64,000 nt of DNA from Malus domestica. Lineage: Eukaryota > Streptophyta > Magnoliopsida > Rosales > Rosaceae. A program made the position numbers and the translations under genes. Where the stretch lies: contig NC_091671.1 in NCBI RefSeq assembly GCF_042453785.1, positions 11,106,001-11,170,000 on the forward strand, written 5' to 3'. A model generated the notes under the pieces. The model worked only from the letters and a program-made list of their open reading frames with translations. It did not search any database and had not been told where the DNA came from. This document shows, piece after piece, positions 44,850 through 56,454 of the stretch (position 1 is its first letter; each line of letters starts with the position of its first letter).

Positions 44850-45415
44850 TCTTCCGTGACCGTGAGATAATAGGTCCTCTCCCAGAGCCGCTGTAATTTT
44901 GGCGCCGCCGCGAGCAGCACCGGCCAAACAGCCACAATCTCTCCAACTCCAAGGTTCTAGCGAATTGGTCTCAAACGACCCACGAATAAGATCAAGCGAC
45001 CAAATCGGAAATCTCCAAGGGTTTGAGCGAATTGAGTGACAGTCCTCCCTCCCACTTGTGTTGCAGATTCTCAATTCTGTACAAGGAAAGCCAATTACCA
45101 AAACGGCGCCGCTTAAAACTTTGAAGGATCACAGTGCAGAAGCTCGAGGACAAACTTCACAAGTGTGATTATTTGAACAATCACATCCCCAGAGAGCTTC
45201 GCTACGAAAAGGTATGCTTTCCAATTTTTCATTTTTTCATCTTATTTTTAGGTTATAGCAAATTAAGAAGAGAGAATTCCAAGTTGGTTTTCGGGCCGAT
45301 AAGTCGATCGTTGGGTGCGTTGAGCAATGGTTGTGAACTGGATTATGGGTGTCCTTTTAGAGGCCTTCAATTTGTTTGTAGTGATGTATTCCGTTTGATC
45401 GTATTGTAGGATCGA
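44850..45415 (+). promoter_or_regulatory. SEN2 promoter, leader exon and leader intron
   Basis: A GC-richer stretch (44870-45110) precedes a probable untranslated exon ending CGCTACGAAAAG|GTATGC at 45210. A leader intron then ends TTGTAG at 45409/45410, six bases before the ATG. The frame VQKLEDKLHKCDYLNNH seen here opens only with GTG and runs into the intron, so I treat it as leader. Confidence 0.55.
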
Positions 45416-46159
45416 ATGGGGCCTAGATGGAAAGGAAAAGGCGCAGAAGCTAAGGCACTTGCAGATCCAATGTCAAAGATAGTATTGAAGCTTCAGTCAT
45501 CTCTAATCCAATCAGATGCCCGAGGAATCTTATGCGGGAGCAGCGTACTTCTTGCTGCAGAAGAAGAACAAGCCCTTCTCTTCAGTCGTGCCTACTTTGG
45601 CCACCCGATTGTTAATGCCGATAAGGATAGGCAGTGGTTTCAGTTGGGCATGGAAGAGGCATTTTTCCTGTGCTATTCTTTAAAATGCCTCAAGATAGCG
45701 GGCGAAGACAAACGCCCGAAGGACGATCAAGAGCTTTGGCAGTGCATGAAGTCCGAAAAAGCGGGATTTCCTGTATTTTACAAGGCGTATTCTCACCTTC
45801 GAACGAAAAATTGGGTTGTGAGACCCGGACTTCAATATGGTGCGGACTTTGTTGCTTACCGTCACCATCCGAGTTTGGTCCATTCTGAATATGCTGTGCT
45901 CGTGTCATCAGAAGGAGATGCTGAAGCAAATGGGCGATTGAATGTGTGGTCTGATGTTCATTGCACCTTAAGGCTTTGTTTAGGGGTTGTAAAGACATTG
46001 CTAGTTCTTACTATTAGTAAGAATGGTGATGATGATGCCTCTCCGTCATGTTTGGCGAACTACACGGTCGACGAGCGCACAGTTACAAGATGGAGTCCGG
46101 AACAAAGCCGCGAGGAAGATACAACAACAGATAATGCGGAATCACAAGCAACAGAGTAG
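45416..46159 (+). CDS. SEN2: tRNA-splicing endonuclease subunit Sen2 (247 aa)
   Basis: This enzyme is the catalytic subunit that cuts the 5' exon-intron border of intron-containing pre-tRNAs. The frame is a single exon, starting MGPRWKGKGAEAKAL. The C-terminal tRNA-intron endonuclease domain lies at about residues 117-200: FPVFYKAYSHLRTKNWVV, then the active-site run GADFVAYRHHPSLVHSEYAV. By position the catalytic residues are Tyr148, His156 and Lys193; the Tyr-His spacing of eight equals that of yeast Sen2. The N-terminal part (about 25-95) holds the family's auxiliary helical region. The length is normal for plants. It lies tail to tail with the tetraspanin gene, with 560 bp between stop codons. 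A 116 bp near-identical fragment of it is found at 3929-4044. Confidence 0.92.
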   Translation: MGPRWKGKGAEAKALADPMSKIVLKLQSSLIQSDARGILCGSSVLLAAEEEQALLFSRAYFGHPIVNADKDRQWFQLGMEEAFFLCYSLKCLKIAGEDKRPKDDQELWQCMKSEKAGFPVFYKAYSHLRTKNWVVRPGLQYGADFVAYRHHPSLVHSEYAVLVSSEGDAEANGRLNVWSDVHCTLRLCLGVVKTLLVLTISKNGDDDASPSCLANYTVDERTVTRWSPEQSREEDTTTDNAESQATE

Positions 46160-46719
46160 TTGAAAACGGAACTAGGTCAGTGGTCAAACATAATCGTATT
46201 TCAAATTTCATAATTTCCATGTTCATGTTGCAAGTTAAATGAATGTGTTTCGCATCTGGGGAATTCAATTTAGAGTTTGATCTTCTGCTTTTCAATGTTA
46301 TCTGTGAAACTTTCATAAAAAGAGTAATGCAAACTACGTTTTTCCTTCAGACGTATTTGTACAAAATGTAGACACATTTTCACATCGTCGGAGCAAGTAC
46401 ATCACACTCCGACACAACACAACGCCACCACATGAAGCACCTACACTACCGCTTTCCCCGTCGTGATTGCAGTTAGTGTAAACACATACCAAAGAAAAAT
46501 CAAGCAAATTGGCATCTTTTTTCCTCTCCAGCAGATGGTTAATAGTCTACAAGGCTATAGAGTACCAATAATTCACATATACAGCCAAATTATCGAAATT
46601 CAAACCAAATTCATAATGCACACTTGACTAAGACAAGTCCTATAAGTGCAACCCCGAAAACCATAAAACATAGATTTTTCACATAGTTTTTTCACGTATT
46701 AAATTCTCTACCATTGTAA
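46160..46719. other. 3' flanks between SEN2 and the tetraspanin gene
   Basis: Convergent 3' UTRs are expected here. No further gene. Confidence 0.6.
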
Positions 46720-49700
46720 TTAGAGTTGGAAAGCACTTGGGTGTGATTTTGTCATCCGAGCCTCGCCGTAGGGTTCGTCGTTGTCAATCCGACGGTTGTT
46801 GCGGAATGCTGCACAACCGATCACATAGAAGATAACTAGGATGATCAACACAACAATGTTGACCACAGAGACCTTCCTCCAGCTCTTCCTGATGCTGGCC
46901 AAGAGACCAGCTCTGCAAGAATTGCAGGAATAGCAGAGTTGCTGTTGGTCATTGCTCCACAGTGTGCAGTCCGTACTGGTCCCGGAAAAACCTGCTCCGG
47001 TGGTCCAGACGGTCTCGTTCACATAGCTATATCCACATTCTGTAGGGGGCTTGCAGCAGCCGGACTGTAGAACAAATGGGGGGGAAATGGTACTTCAGTC
47101 ATCATATCAATACAAATACACACTCGCTCGCGCGCACACACATATACCGTCCTTACGAAAGAAACGTTTCCGTTTTCTGTGATTTTCAATTAATTTTCCT
47201 TCATACTTACCTATGTTTTCCTAATGGCTACAGATTCTAACTTGAGCAAGTGAAACAGATCACCCTTAAGTAATGCCATATACCATACTTATGGAATATA
47301 AATAGGCCGAAGAATGGTTTTGGTCCTTGTAGTTTTGGTTGATGCTATGAATAAAGTTATGGTTCTTTGAAATTATTTCTTTCTTTAGTGATTTTAAAAT
47401 TGGACGGTCCAACATGAAGTATGGAACGTGCTCAATAATATCTGAACCGGGATCCTGCTGGATCCTCTTTAGGAGGATTTCAGGATCCGTCAATTTTGTC
47501 TGTTTATCGTACATTATTTAATTAAAAATTATTTTTAATATTTTTATTTAAAACTAAACATAAACCGTTCTTGATAAAAACTGACTAAACGATGAACGAA
47601 TACAATTCACAAATCTTCAAGATCCTCGTCAAAATGATCCGGTGAGGATCCTCTTGGATAATATCTGGAACATTGCATTTTTCCACCAATAAGTTAAAGA
47701 CACTTTTTCTTGGTTACACCAATAATATGTGGACTTAATTTTTTAATAGACAAAGAAAAATATACAAAAAAATAAAAATAAAATAAAATAAAACGGAAAG
47801 TGAGCCAAAAAAGATGTGGGAAAACTTTATGTCAAATCCAAGTTTGTCCCAAGGTGTACCATTATTATTTCCTACCTCTAAAGCAAGTACCAGACAAAAT
47901 ATGAGAGAAGGATGTACAACCTAAAATGAAATTCTGTTACCATAAAAGATAACATGTGAACCTTCTTTCTTAAAAACATTTTATAGGACTGACTTTAAAG
48001 AGTTGCTCTAATTTTAGGTCGGTTGGTTTTTTACGAGCTAGCTCTTTATTTAGTGATAATCTTCTTTTAAATATGTAGACATCTCAAATTCGAATACTCG
48101 ATGTCGGTAAGTTGCTTTCTATTTTTTAAGAAGTGTTAATAAGTATCTTGAGAGAAAGTGTAACAAGGCTACAAGTGGGCTTTTCTGTTTTTATATGCAG
48201 TGGGGTTTAACTTTTAAGTGGTATCTTGTAAACATCACTTCCACTGATGAAATGTAGACACAATTATTGGAATTAGCTATGTTATCGGTAAATCCATTGT
48301 ACCATTATATCATTGTTGAAAAAGCTTGGATGCTGATATTGACGTTCTAAAAATCTTAAGAGTATGTTTTTAATAAGTTTATTTATTTTTAAGAATACAA
48401 AGAAAATTTTAAACTGTCAATACCAGTACTAAAAGTATTATGTTTTAACTTGTAATTACATGAAGAATTTTATATTATTTTAACTTTTACATGAGCATAT
48501 AAATTTAATTTATGGTTTGGCCTAGGAAACACAATGTTATTCCTTTTTTTTTGTCAAAATAAAAAAGTTAAGAAAAAATGTGTCATATGAATAATTAATG
48601 AATTTAAGTTTTTAGTGTAGATAATTTCGTTTGTTTAAAGAAATAACTGATGAATTTAAAGCAAGATTTTTCTACAAAAGGGAAACTTCCATTCATACAA
48701 TACAAGAACCAATTAAAAGGTGGACTCAGCCTCAAACCCCACCCTTGGTTGTCAGATTGTATCTACCACTAACCCACAAATTAATCATCTCAACTTTAAC
48801 TTGAAAAAAAAAACCATTAAACAATATAAGTGAAATAATCTTGTCCCATGAAATGGAATCCTAAATTATTTTTATTTCAACTACTTTCCTCCGTCAAAAT
48901 TCGAGACTAAATGTCGAACTCCTTTCCATAATTTAAATAAAGGATCATTTTAGTTCTCTTCTCTAATCAATCTCATTGTTAAAATAAAATATTGTTTGTT
49001 TAAATAGTTTGATCGAAATTTCTAGCATTATGGAAAGGAATTAACTTCTGTATTTATGCATTTACAATCTCACAAATTATGAAATTTAAACCAATTCAAC
49101 TAGTATTTGCACAATATAATAATTACTTAAAAATTAATAATCGAGTATTATTGTTTTTCACATATTTCTCGCACAAAAAAAAATTGAACCCACGTAATTA
49201 TCAACCTATATTTAAATATAAAAAAAACTGTTGATATATTTTAAAACATAAAGTAAATACATGCAATTAACGTGAATACATTTAGCAAAAAAATTATGGG
49301 TACAAATAAAATTATAAAATATGGATACATATTAAATTTTTAAATTATAGGTACAAAATAACACTAGACAGAATATTGGTGCAAATTTAAAAAATGAGTA
49401 TAAATTATATATGAAAAATATTTGGAAAATATTTGGAAATAATTAATAAAGTATTTATCCTTAAAATTGACATATTATAATATGTAAATAATTTAATATT
49501 CAAATAATGACATGGACAAAAGTCTTAAGAATCTTGAACAAAAAATTTGAAAAAAAAAATTAATAATGAAAAGAAAAATGAAGACTGAGAACCGAAATTA
49601 CCTTAAAACAAATTTAGTGTGGATTATCATTTTTTTATAAATAAATAAAATAAAATAAATAACCTCGAACGAATATGAACATAACCAAATAATAAAGTTT

Positions 49701-50433
49701 TTCTTTTCTTTTCCATACGATAAATTTTGTTAAATTTTGTTAGATTAACCACCAATGAGGTTTGAATTCACGTTATTATGCAAGAGCTCAAAACATTTTC
49801 ACCACTGTGATAAAGGTTCCTTACCAAAAAATAAAGTTTCTAAATCCCATACAAATTTTTTTTAAATAAATAAATTCAGATGCAAAAACATGAATAAAAA
49901 TTTAATTATTCACATACCTGGATAGAGTTGAGCTTTCTGCTGAAAAACATGTCAGCAGTCTCAGGCACACCATTCACACTCCTCCCAATCTTTTGACAAG
50001 CTTTTGAGTCCCTCACACAAGACGCAATCTTCCTCCAGTAGCCATTATCCGCCACGCGGTCCTTCAGCCAGCCGGAATAGTCCTGCAGGTAGTAGTCCTT
50101 GTAACCCTTATTCGTCAACGACCTCCCGGAGCCCTTGTCAGTGACGGCGTAGGCGAAGATAATGAAGCCGATGAGGGCGGCGATGACGAAGAACATGACG
50201 AACAGGTACACCCACATGAGGAAGGTGTTCCTGTAGCACGCACCAGCGAACCCAGCAAGAGAAACCACCATGATTGCGGCCCCTATGACGATGAGCGGCC
50301 ATTGGAGGAACTTGAGGCAGTCGGTGTTGTTGGCGCGGCTGCTCAGCCAGATTCCTCCGCCCAGGATGGGGATCGAGAGGAGGAAAGTTACGAAATTTAG
50401 TAGTCCAATCAAGTGGTTGCTGGTCCTCATCAT
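46720..50433 (-). CDS. Tetraspanin-8-like protein (286 aa, 2 exons)
   Basis: Plant tetraspanins organise plasma-membrane microdomains and occur on exosomes; TET8 is the usual exosome marker. Exon 1 is 49918-50433 and exon 2 is 46720-47064; donor CAG|GTATGT and acceptor TCTACAG join NSIQ to SGCCKPP. Four membrane segments are visible: LIGLLNFVTFLLSIPILGGG (about 8-28), FLQWPLIVIGAAIMVVSLAG (42-61), WVYLFVMFFVIAALIGFIIF (74-93), and VSVVNIVVLIILVIFYVIGC near 238-257. The large outer loop has the plant-specific GCCKPP motif with a following ECGY, and CYSC/CNSC cysteines. Two ATGs are adjacent (MMRTSN); either can start. The intron place before GCC is the usual one for the TET7/8/9 group. Length and frame look normal. 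Confidence 0.93.
47065..49917 (-). other. Tetraspanin intron (2.85 kb)
   Basis: Very AT-rich, without any exon-like sequence. It holds the Mutator-type MITE at 47444-47657. It is unusually long beside a 0.86 kb coding sequence, but the splice signals are good. Confidence 0.8.
47444..47657. mobile_element. Mutator-type MITE in tetraspanin intron
   Basis: Ends GAACCGGGATCCTGCTGGAT and, inverted, CCAAGAGGATCCTCACCGGA. ATAATATCT lies on both sides (47435-47443 and 47658-47666). Interior words (AAAACTGAC, ACGATGAACG) match 13044-13266. The nine-base duplication supports the Mutator group. Confidence 0.85.
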
Positions 50434-50600
50434 TGTGGAATCTCTTTTTTTTTTCGGGGTTTTCTTTTTGTCTGCCTTTTTTTCTTTCTGGGTTTTGTTT
50501 TTTGGAAGGTTTGGAGATTTGGTTTCTTCTGTTTCTGCTGCTGCTCTGCTTTGAAGATGCTTAAAGTTCGGAGTTTTGATGAGTAGTCTGAGATGCAGGT
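50434..50600 (-). promoter_or_regulatory. Tetraspanin 5' UTR / promoter-proximal region
   Basis: On the minus strand the leader is A- and G/A-rich (T/CT on plus) with the ATG in the context CCACAATGATG. No TATA box can be pinned with confidence. Confidence 0.4.
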
Positions 50601-50831
50601 GTCGTTGTTTTATAAGGGGTGAAATTATATGTTATCTGTACTCTCTCTATGCAAATGACCTGACTACCCTTTGTGCTTTGAATTTGTCCCAAAGTGTTCA
50701 TGGTAGCTACTTTTCACTCTTTCGACTTTTTCACACGTTTTTTGTTCATATAATTAACAACTTAAACAAAACATCGTACATGATTAAATAAGAGTCCGTA
50801 AATAAAGAAAAATGTGTTTATCACTTTTCTT

Positions 50832-51640
50832 GGTCGAATCCGGATCCTCTTTAAATATTTTTATTTAAAATTAAATATAAATAGTACCTGACAAAAATTG
50901 TTAGGTCCCGGCCCGGGTGCACCACTTCCCGAGCCTGTTCCACCACCGTAGTGCATGATATTGTCCGTTTTAGGCTCTGACCACGCCCTCACGGTTTCGT
51001 TTCTGGAAATTCACGAGCAACTTCCCAATGGGTCACCCATTCTGGGAGTGCTCTATCCTTCTTCTCGCTTAACTTCAGAGTTCCTACGGAACTCGAAGCC
51101 AATGAGCTCTCAAAATGCCTCGTGCTAGGTAGGGATGAGAATATACATTTAAGGATTACTCCCATGGGCGATGTGGGATGTTACAATTCACTCCCTTTAG
51201 GGGCCCGACATCCTCGTCGACACACTTCCGCCCAGGGATTGGCTCTGATACCATTTGTCACATCCCAGCCCGGGTGCACCACTTCCCGAGCCTGTTCCAC
51301 CACCGTAGCACGATATTGTCCGCTTTGGGCCCTGACCACGCCCTCACGGTTTTGTTTCTAGGAACTCACGAGCAACTTCCTAGTGGGTCACCCATCTTGG
51401 GAGTGCTCTGGACTCCTTCTCGCTTAACTTCGGAGTTCCTACGGAACCCGAAGCCAGTGAGCTCCCAAAAAGCCTCGTGCTAAGCAGGGATGAGAATATA
51501 CATTTAAGGATCACTTCCCTGAGCGATGTGGGATGTTACAAAAATTAACCACACGAAGTACGATGAACGGATATAATTTACAGACCTTCAGGATCCTCAC
51601 CAAAATAATCCAAAGAGGATTTTGTTGGCTTTTGATCAAT
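50832..51640. mobile_element. Decayed Mutator-type MITE split by Cassandra
   Basis: The left part, 50832-50898, has GGATCCTCTTTAAATATTTT and AAATAGTACCTGACAAAAAT. The right part, 51541-51640, has ACGAAGTACGATGAACGG and CAGGATCCTCACC. Joined in mind, they have the same order as 13044-13266 and 47444-47657. The two halves are separated exactly by the Cassandra element and its five-base duplication. Confidence 0.75.
50899..51540 (-). mobile_element. Complete Cassandra TRIM nested in a MITE
   Basis: LTRs at 50899-51185 and 51256-51540, minus orientation, with the 5S-like words GTCACCCATYYTGGGAGTGC and TAACTTCRGAGTTCC. Between them, inverted, are TGGTATCAGAGCC (primer-binding site, unspoiled) and CGGGCCCCTAAAGGGAG. 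AAAAT flanks both sides (50894-50898 and 51541-51545). Better preserved than the copy at 15383. Confidence 0.95.
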
Positions 51641-52720
51641 GGTCGATTTCAAATACATTTTAAAAGCATCTTTACTTAAAGATAATAGATTTGCAAATGC
51701 ATGTTTTGTTCATATTTATGTGTTTATTAACCGTTAATGAAATGAAAAGGCATGTGATTCTCATTGATTTTGAGTATGGCAAAACCTAAAAATGAAGGTA
51801 TGAAATAACTATTGGGCTTTCCTTTTAGGGAACTTTAACGAAAAGCTCCTGATACTGTTTACTTTAACGAAAAATCACATTTTTACACTAAAAAGTCAAT
51901 CCTGATACTAATCACTTTACCCTTTATTTTGTCCTTATCGTTAAAACTCAAAGTTTTCAAACATTTTTCATTAGTTTTCCTTTCCTTTTATCCTTTTTGC
52001 TTATTTCTTCTCATCCTTGTCCATTTTCATCTTATTAAACATGTCATAAAAGTAGATAGATTTCACTACTAATCGTACCGAAATCTTTTAAGATCAAACT
52101 TTTCACCTAAGATTCATTGAGTCTCCCTTAACTCAATGAAATCAGGTTTCGCTACTGAAAAACGTACAGCAAGTGCTGTTGAACCCAATTCACAAATGGA
52201 CAAATATCCAATACTTATTGCTCTTCTTTCAGTAACGAAGCATAGTTCAACTTAGTGTATCAAATATAAGTGATTAAAGCGTAACAATATCGGTGCGTGA
52301 TTGGGACTCGTATACACCTGCGGAACTCATTACAACACAAAAATGATGGTGTTTGGGGGCAAAATGGGAAAACCAATGCGTGATACTTGTGGAAGTAGTT
52401 GTTATGTTTAGTTTTGCTTAGTTTATGATCTACTGTTTGACCTAACTGGGTTGCTTATGGATTTCGTGTGAAGATATTTATTTGCAATATATTACTTAAT
52501 CAATTTAATTAACTGTTGAGTGTTGACAGTGACCTTCAAATTTCACTCAGCCAAAGAAAAAGAATTTAAAAATACACAAGGATTTTACGTAATTAATCAT
52601 ATGACACTGGAAGATATTTTGGGCATGTTTCTGTTCATAGAGCTAAAAGTTATTTCCATAAGAACTGACCTCTAGATTTTTATCATGCATTTTTTGAATT
52701 GCAAACCGACTCTTTACAGC
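51641..52720. other. Intergenic, no gene seen
   Basis: AT-rich; open frames are short and without motif. Confidence 0.55.
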
Positions 52721-52734
52721 TATGATCAACAGTA

Positions 52735-52895
52735 TAAATACAAATTCTATAACAAAATAGTTTATCATTGTGACAATGAACCAATGATATCTCGTCGACA
52801 ATGTAAACAAAAATTTTATAACAAAATAGGTTACTATTATGACAATAATATTATGTCGACAGTGTAAACACAAATTCTATAACAAAATAGGCTGT
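52735..52895. repeat. Short tandem repeat, ~65 bp unit
   Basis: CAAATTCTATAACAAAATAG and a variant recur near 52741, 52809 and 52872, with GTCGACAATGTAAACA / GTCGACAGTGTAAACA between them. About 2.5 copies. Confidence 0.8.
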
Positions 52896-54410
52896 TACGC
52901 GAAGATGAGATTATATTACAAAATTATTGCTCAAAAAAAAAGTTTTCTTATGTGATGCTGAAAAACAATCATAACGGGGACCCAATAGTACGAAATCCAG
53001 CCTTTTTATTGGAGTTTAACACTTTGTGTCACATATAATCTCAGCAAGAATTTTGCTCCACACATGAATGAAAAGATCTCGTACAAATTCTCATTATACA
53101 CTAATAATCCACAAGGCAAACATGCCTTCCTTTTTTTTTATTCTTTTTGTTGATAGAGAGGCATAAGAATGTCACTAGGTCAAGCGATCCTTACTATATC
53201 AACAACTAGAAGACGTCGACAAAATGAAATAACTTGCTCATAACTAATGAATATTGATCGTTATTTTGGGATGAAAATCCTGGAAATTTTGCATGAGCGA
53301 GAGTGATAACGTAGAGAAGAAGTAGCATAAGAGTAGGAGTGGCTTATGATGGAATATGCGAAGGAGGAGGGTCCATGATGAAACGTTACATTTGGAATAT
53401 GCAGAGGAGAAGAAAATGCCGAGAAAAGTAGGAAGTGGTCGGCGGTGTTGCTTATTCATGATAACGTTCTCATGTGACCTTGTGGTCAAACGCTCCATAC
53501 CTATCTCTTTATCAATCAAAGGGCTGTAGTTTGATAAATGTGACAATTTGGAAACTCTTATGAAAGTTGGCGGAAATTCTACTTTATTGAAAAGCCAAGT
53601 AAAAGAGGACAAGGCACAGATGGCCAAGTAACAAAAGGATGTCAATAAGCTTCTTTTTTTTTTTTTTTTAATAATTCGGACTTTTCATTAGTACGATAAG
53701 TAAATATCATAGTTGTATCAAAAAAATATTAGTTTTGCTTACTTGTCAATCTAATATAAAGTTGGACTAGTAGTCCAGATTGAAGACTTACCCTAACAAG
53801 CTCTATTAAAAACTATAGTCTAACTTATATGTGAATAGGTTTTAATTGAATTTTGTAAATAACAGATTCGATATTAATTTATCGTAAAAATGTCTGCTAC
53901 AAAAACACACCAATAAGCAGCAGCAATAAGAGTGCACTACACCAAAAGAAAACCCAACAAGAGAAATGGAAGCCGAAGCCCACAAAGAAAAATCTTTGAT
54001 TTTCGTGTCGGCTACAGCCCACTGAATCCCATTCTCAATTAGACCCAAACCAATAATAGCATGTTTACTTATCAAACCAAATAATACTTGGACTATTTTG
54101 TTCTTTGTAAAACGAGTATATAATTATGTTTGTCACTTTGTTTTGATTTATTTAATCTGATAATTAAAATAATTAATAGTGAACAAACTCAAGGACTATT
54201 TCAATCGATTTCAAATCTCATAGATCAACATGAGGAGATATACCAATTTCAAAGATTATTTTGACTAAAAAACCAAAATTTTTTAAAAAAAGTGTGTAGA
54301 AAGAGAGAGAAAAAACATCTATAATCATCATTTTCCTACTAATTAAGAATGGATATGCAAGGTATGAATGTCATTTTAGGGCTAATTCCGGATAACCACC
54401 TAACTTTTTT
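52896..54410. other. Intergenic, no gene seen
   Basis: I examined the minus-strand frame at 53244-53645 (133 residues); it has no recognisable domain and I do not call it. Nothing else is supported. Confidence 0.5.
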
Positions 54411-54593
54411 GTCACATCCCGGTCCGGATCCCACCACCTTCCGGGCTCGACTTCACCGTAACACGATATTGTCCGTTTTGGGCCCCAACCACACTCTCAC
54501 GGTTTTGTTTCTGAGAACTCACACGAGAACTTCCCAGTGGATCACCCATCATGGGATTGCTCTCGCACGAACTAACTTAACTTCGGAATTTAT
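54411..54593 (-). mobile_element. Truncated Cassandra LTR
   Basis: On plus: TGTCACATCCCGGTCC, GATATTGTCCGTTTTGGGCC and GATCACCCATCATGGGATTG; broken off in the 5S-like part at CTTCGGAATTTAT, where the next MITE starts. Confidence 0.88.
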
Positions 54594-54814
54594 GGAGCAT
54601 TTTTTCTCACCACTATAAACTATAGTGTATGTTCACCATACACCTAATCAATTGACACATGTCATTTCACTTAACTTTAGTTAACTTTCACATTAAATGT
54701 TAGTTTTTGAATTTTGAAAAAAAATAACCAAGATTAAGTGAAATGACACGTGTCAATTGATTAGGAGTATGGTGAGCATACACCATAGTTTATGATGATG
54801 AGTAAAAATGCTCC
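54594..54814. mobile_element. MITE with GGAGCATTTTT ends
   Basis: Long inverted repeats: GGAGCATTTTTTCTCACCAC at the left and, inverted, GGAGCATTTTTACTCATCAT at the right. ATCAATTGACACATGTCATT also pairs with its counterpart. It is AT-rich and non-coding. The target duplication is not clear. Confidence 0.8.
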
Positions 54815-55257
54815 CCTACTAATATAGTACATGATTTTATATTAATTATCTGAAAAAGTATGATAACGGTAAATTTGTTTTTGTAGGTATCCATTTCCAT
54901 TTCCAGGGTTAGAAAAAAATAAAAAATAAAAATAAAAATAAAAAACTCCTAGAGGGTTGCAAGTAATTTTAAATTCAGATAAATGCAATCTTAATGCCCA
55001 AGCCAATATTGGCCATAACGATTCCACAAGGTCCACAACATGATTTTTTGCAATGCCTTCCATAAATGCCAAGAGAAAAAATACCAGTGGGACATTGGGA
55101 CTAGACTCTAGTAAGAACTTGGCATGAAGATTGGAGATATGGAGGTCTTGAGAGACTGAGTTGGTGGCCACCAACCACACACCTAAACCAACCTTAATAT
55201 TGAATTCAAATCTTCATCACATTGTGAAGAACAAACATTCTTTAAATAAATAATCAA
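54815..55257. other. Intergenic, no gene seen
   Basis: A minus-strand frame of 112 residues is present, with no motif. Nothing supported. Confidence 0.5.
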
Positions 55258-55266
55258 TAAGTTCAA

Positions 55267-56389
55267 GGGTTTTTTTTTCTTCACAAATGGTTACTGAAAT
55301 TGACCCTCACCTTCAAGATGATCTATGAAATTGAAAATCAATTAATGTAGTTCCTGAAAATAGGTGTCGCAAATCAATGTGGTCATTTCGTCACAATTCT
55401 GTTAAAATTTATGTGTGCTGATGTGGCATATAAATGGGTCTCATAAGTTTTTTATTTTTCTTACAAATGGTCATTGAAATTGACCCGTGACATCAAAATG
55501 ATCTATGAAATTGACTTGCGACATCAAAATGGTCCTTGAAATTGAAAATCGATCAATGTAGTCCCACAAGTAAGTGTCCCAAATCATTGTGGTCATTCCG
55601 TCATAATTCTATCAAAAATTATATTATGTGCTAAAGTGACACATAAATAGGTCACATAAGTCTAATTAAATTAAAAATATTACAAATAGGTTTAATAATT
55701 TAATAGTTAATAAAAAGTTGTGAACCTAAAAACCCAGTCCTGCAATCACCTCTAATCCCAGTCCACATTCCTCTACCTTATTCGTTGTCTATTCTCTAAA
55801 AAAAATACACCCATCTTTAGACTCACCGAATTGAACCTGGATTGAGATCTCATTTGGTGACTGCTTGGCTGATTGGCCACGACTTTTGGGACATCACCGT
55901 TAACTTTTAGGCGATCAACATCCTCACAGCCTTAATCTTGGAGATCTTGTTAGACGCTTTCCTTGTGGTCTGGTGACTCAAAGAATGCAAGGTATGCCGT
56001 GAGATAATGAGGTTATAATTGAGGTGCGTCTATTGTTGGTTGAAAACTATTTCCATACCCTCTCTTAAGCCTTTGTTAAACCTTGTGCCTTTGAGAATTT
56101 ATATAATTGTGGTAGAAGGATTATATTGACAACTTTTTTCAAGAACCATCTTGATGGTGTGAGTCAATTTCAAGGATTATTTGTGATTACAAAAAATCGG
56201 TAAATCTCGCGGGGCTCATTTATGTGCCACATCAGCACTTAGCATAATTTTTAACATAATTGTGACTGAAAAACCACATTGATATGCGACCCCTATTTTC
56301 AGGGACTACATTGATTGATTTTCAATTTTATGGATCATTTTGATGGTGAGAGTAAATTTCAGGGACCATTTATGATAAAAAAAAAACCC
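55267..56389. mobile_element. Mutator-like element (1123 bp), non-autonomous
   Basis: About 190 bp inverted repeats, GGGTTTTTTTTTCTTCAC at the left and GGGTTTTTTTTTTATCAT inverted at the right, then AAATTGAAAATCAATYAATG on both. Flanks TAAGTTCAA (55258-55266) and TAAATTCAA (56390-56398) are a nine-base duplication with one change. The interior 55720-56100 is unlike the ends and may be captured sequence, but I could not recognise it. Confidence 0.88.
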
Positions 56390-56454
56390 TAAATTCAAAT
56401 TTCTATGGGCTATGGCAAATAGTACATAGTTTAAATAAAATGTGTTAGATATGC

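Noticed and set aside
45134-45409. Upstream protein MQKLEDKLHKCDYLNNH before SEN2
   Set aside because: The first codon is GTG, and the frame crosses a good splice donor; it is better read as a leader exon.
53244-53645. 133-residue minus-strand open frame
   Set aside because: Hydrophobic-rich but with no recognisable domain, signal context or splice partners; repeats lie on both sides.
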